Source: Populus alba (lineage: Eukaryota > Streptophyta > Magnoliopsida > Malpighiales > Salicaceae). Taken from it: DNA of 64,000 nucleotides. This document shows positions 61,461 through 64,000 of this stretch, piece by piece. The position numbers and the translations under genes are program-made. Position 1 is the stretch's first letter. Each line of letters opens with the position of its first letter. The notes beneath the pieces are model-generated. The model made no database searches, was not told where the DNA came from, and worked only from the letters and a program-made list of their open reading frames with translations. The stretch covers positions 12,942,889-13,006,888 of the forward strand of contig NC_133289.1 in the NCBI RefSeq assembly GCF_005239225.2, read 5' to 3'.

Positions 61461-64000
61461 TTTTCTTTTTTTCTTTTTTTGCGCTCTTTTTATTGGACAG
61501 TCAACAAGCTTTTGGTAATGGCTTCGGTCATACACGTTCTTATATAATTTTACTAGTACAGCTGCTATTATAAATTGCTACAAATACTGTTGTTTTTATA
61601 GAAATAAAAATATATATAATTTGAATGGAAAATCTTTCAAATGATGAAAAACTTTAATTGAGAATTTTTTATATTTTAAAAATAAAATTGTTATAAGAAA
61701 TTATTTGATAGTAATATTAAGACTACCTATACAGTACTGTATGATATTTTTGAGGTTTATAACCTTAGAGGGTTTTTTTTTTTTTTTTACATTTTACATT
61801 TTTATCCACGAATTAATTTTTTCACTGGTTATAATTATATTATAAAATATACAAGTACCTTTCATGTTCCTCTACTCACAAACGCAATATAGACGTCACT
61901 GTAAGGGAATCGTGGTAAAAGTTCACTTTGGCCTCTAGAGTTTTCATTTTTTCAATCTGGACCCTAGAGTTTTATGATTTTATGAATTTGCTGTCATTAT
62001 GTTCCAATCCTTATATTCATAGATATTAGAGAGAAAGTCACAGGGAAACGAAAAGGAGAGAGAGAGAGAATTTGCTCGACCACAATTTTGTCATAAAAAA
62101 GATTAATATAAAAGTTCAATAATAGTAGTTTTTCCCATTAACCATGCCAGATAAAGTCGCTAAAAGGTTTTAGAATTGAATTTTGATTTTTTATTTTTAG
62201 GGTGAATTGAAATGGATAATTTAGGTTTCAAGTATTGTTTTAGAGATATTTACTAGTTAAAATAGGGTGAAAAAAGAGTTTAGAGGGTGAAGAAATTAAG
62301 ATTTGTTTTTTTAGTCACTAGAAGAGAGAATTGAAAAATTATTTCAATAAACAATACATTATTTACAGTAATTTTAATATTGAGTGGATGATGCATAGTC
62401 CACTCATTATAACCAAAAAAATGTTAGGCACATGGGCTTGGTTCAAGTTCAAATATGTCTACGGCTTATTTAGAGGCTCAGCGTGCAAGCTTAGTTTTCT
62501 AGGCTAAAGAACTTTTTCAGTTTTAAATAATATATATATATATATATCACTTATTTGTTTTGATGATAACAAAAATTAATAAATTTAATATACTTGTCCA
62601 ATTATTTAATGTTGTAGAAATTTCTGCACATCATTAAGTAAAAAAAATAAAACATGTGGGGTTTTTACTATAATCATTTTCACTACACACTCTCTCACAA
62701 ATCACAATGGATTGGAATAGTCAATTTTTTAAAAAAAATTAATTTGATCCTTAAACTTTTTTTTTCATAATTAAGCCTTTTTTAGCCTAAATTTGTACCC
62801 GAATGCATATTTTTTTGGGAGGAAGGGTTGGATTAAAAATCAAAGGATTACAGTGAGGGGGGTAACATAGGTGGTGGCTATGAATTTCATACAAGAAGTT
62901 TAATATAGTCCCTCATTTTTCTGGCCTAAAGGTGATCGGTTCCTTTACTTTTTTAGAAATTCAATTTTGATACCAAAGTTTATTTTTCTTGTTTTTTAGT
63001 TCTTTTTTATCAGGGAAAAAAAAACTTCTTCAGATTCTAGCTTAAAGAGAGAGAATCACCATTTATACCTATTTTGACCACCAAAATAATTGAAATTAGT
63101 GTCAATGAGTTATATTTAGTGAGGGGAGTTTTATAGAGGTTGTTTTAAGCATTTATTTTACCTAAAATCATATCTAAGTCGAGGAAGAGAAAATTTATTT
63201 GATTTGGTTTTGTGATTTGAGTTGTTTTTTTTTTTTTTTTTTGCTTTAATAGGTTTGTACATGTCCTAGTACTGATTTTCATGTGTTTTCGACTTTAAAT
63301 GGGTTGGGAAATGGGTTTGGTGAGTTAAAAACCTATAACCCTTATTTTTCGGCCACCATAGTAATCAATGAAATCTGGGTTGGGAGATGAGTTGATGGGT
63401 GACATGTTGTCTTCATATTTTAGATAAAAGAAATAAAAAGGGGCGATGTGCCCTTATAAATGAAAAAAAAAATACAGGACCACGTGTGCAGGCATCGGCT
63501 GAAAGGCCTGGGTTATTCCTTTCAGAGGCCCATGCATTAGGCCATAGGCCAACATTGTTGGGCTTTTTTGGCCCTTTTATAAAATACATAAAACAATTTA
63601 ACCCGATTAGTACCATAACATGGATCACAAGTTTAACAAGTTAAGCCATAACATCTAGTCTATTATTTGTTTTTTTTTGTTTAATGCACTTTTAATACCT
63701 CAAATTATAATTTTTAAAATGCAATTTCACTCTTTATTACTGATTATCTATTTTTTTAATTAACTTAAATTTTTTTTAAAAAAAATAATATTTTATCCCT
63801 TATTATCAACAATTTGCTTTTGTCATTTCAGCCACATGTATGTCATGTATTTGTTTTCTTTTTAAAAATTATACCATTAGAAAATATCATATTTGCTTTA
63901 TTATTATGTAAATATATTAAATAAAAGATAATCTTTGAAATAAAAAATTTAATGAATTCAATGACATACATAACTTGCTTTAAAAGTTTGGTTGGTAGAC
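61461..64000. other. AT-rich intergenic DNA to the right edge
   Basis: No gene was found on either strand. A GC-richer block at about 63440-63570 (CCACGTGTGCAGGCATCGGC; AGGCCCATGCATTAGGCC) resembles, in word usage, the GC-rich part of the copia LTR near 38890. Short TA and T tracts occur. Confidence 0.45.

Overview
This is an AT-rich eukaryotic nuclear window with split genes (GT-AG introns, plus one GC-AG), long intergenic spacers, many microsatellites and decayed transposons. The proteins are plant-specific: plastid lycopene epsilon-cyclase, a single-Myb-histone telomere-repeat-binding protein, DGAT1, a DUF3511 protein and an IQM calmodulin-binding protein. Protein similarity and the repeat flavour (a tRNA-derived SINE, short T/A-rich MITE-like units and a degenerate ~150 bp repeat with GAGTTAAC / CATGAGAC-like cores) suggest a woody eudicot, most likely a Salicaceae species such as Populus. 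The genus is inferred from memory of such sequences; no search was run.

Layout. 1-1153 (-): 5' part of lycopene epsilon-cyclase, running off the left edge. 3080-5500 (+): TRB/SMH-type telomere-repeat-binding factor, divergent from the cyclase across a 1.9 kb spacer with ACGT-core elements and telo-box-like sites. 5.5-9.2 kb: degenerate repeat arrays. 9698-11008 (-): intronless-CDS N-myristoyltransferase with a probable 5'UTR intron. 11.4-22.4 kb: a transposon graveyard with a broken LINE on the minus strand holding a small hAT-type insertion, a Ty1/copia remnant, a second LINE fragment, a tRNA-derived SINE and a MITE-like unit. 22782-34312 (+): 16-exon DGAT1 over 11.5 kb, reconstructed completely (499 aa). 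34.8-42 kb: MITE-like units, repeat arrays and a rearranged copia element with two unequal LTRs and an inverted gag piece. 42365-42754 (+): small DUF3511 protein. 44.5-49.8 kb: unassigned repeat-rich DNA with a ~58 bp minisatellite and several tandem duplications. 50948-55091 (-): 14-exon casein kinase I-like kinase (475 aa). 58067-60612 (-): 8-exon IQM protein (536 aa). 60.6-64 kb: no gene seen.

The genes do not form a pathway cluster. They are independent housekeeping or regulatory plant genes: carotenoid branching to alpha-carotene/lutein, telomere and promoter chromatin binding, protein lipidation, triacylglycerol synthesis, Ser/Thr phosphorylation and calmodulin signalling. All exon models join in frame without stops, which is the main support for them. 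I found no convincing novel multi-gene system. The most interesting items are possible telo-box autoregulation of the TRB gene, a GC-AG intron and a 21-nt micro-exon in DGAT1, the rearranged copia element, the two-part minisatellite and several young-looking tandem duplications.
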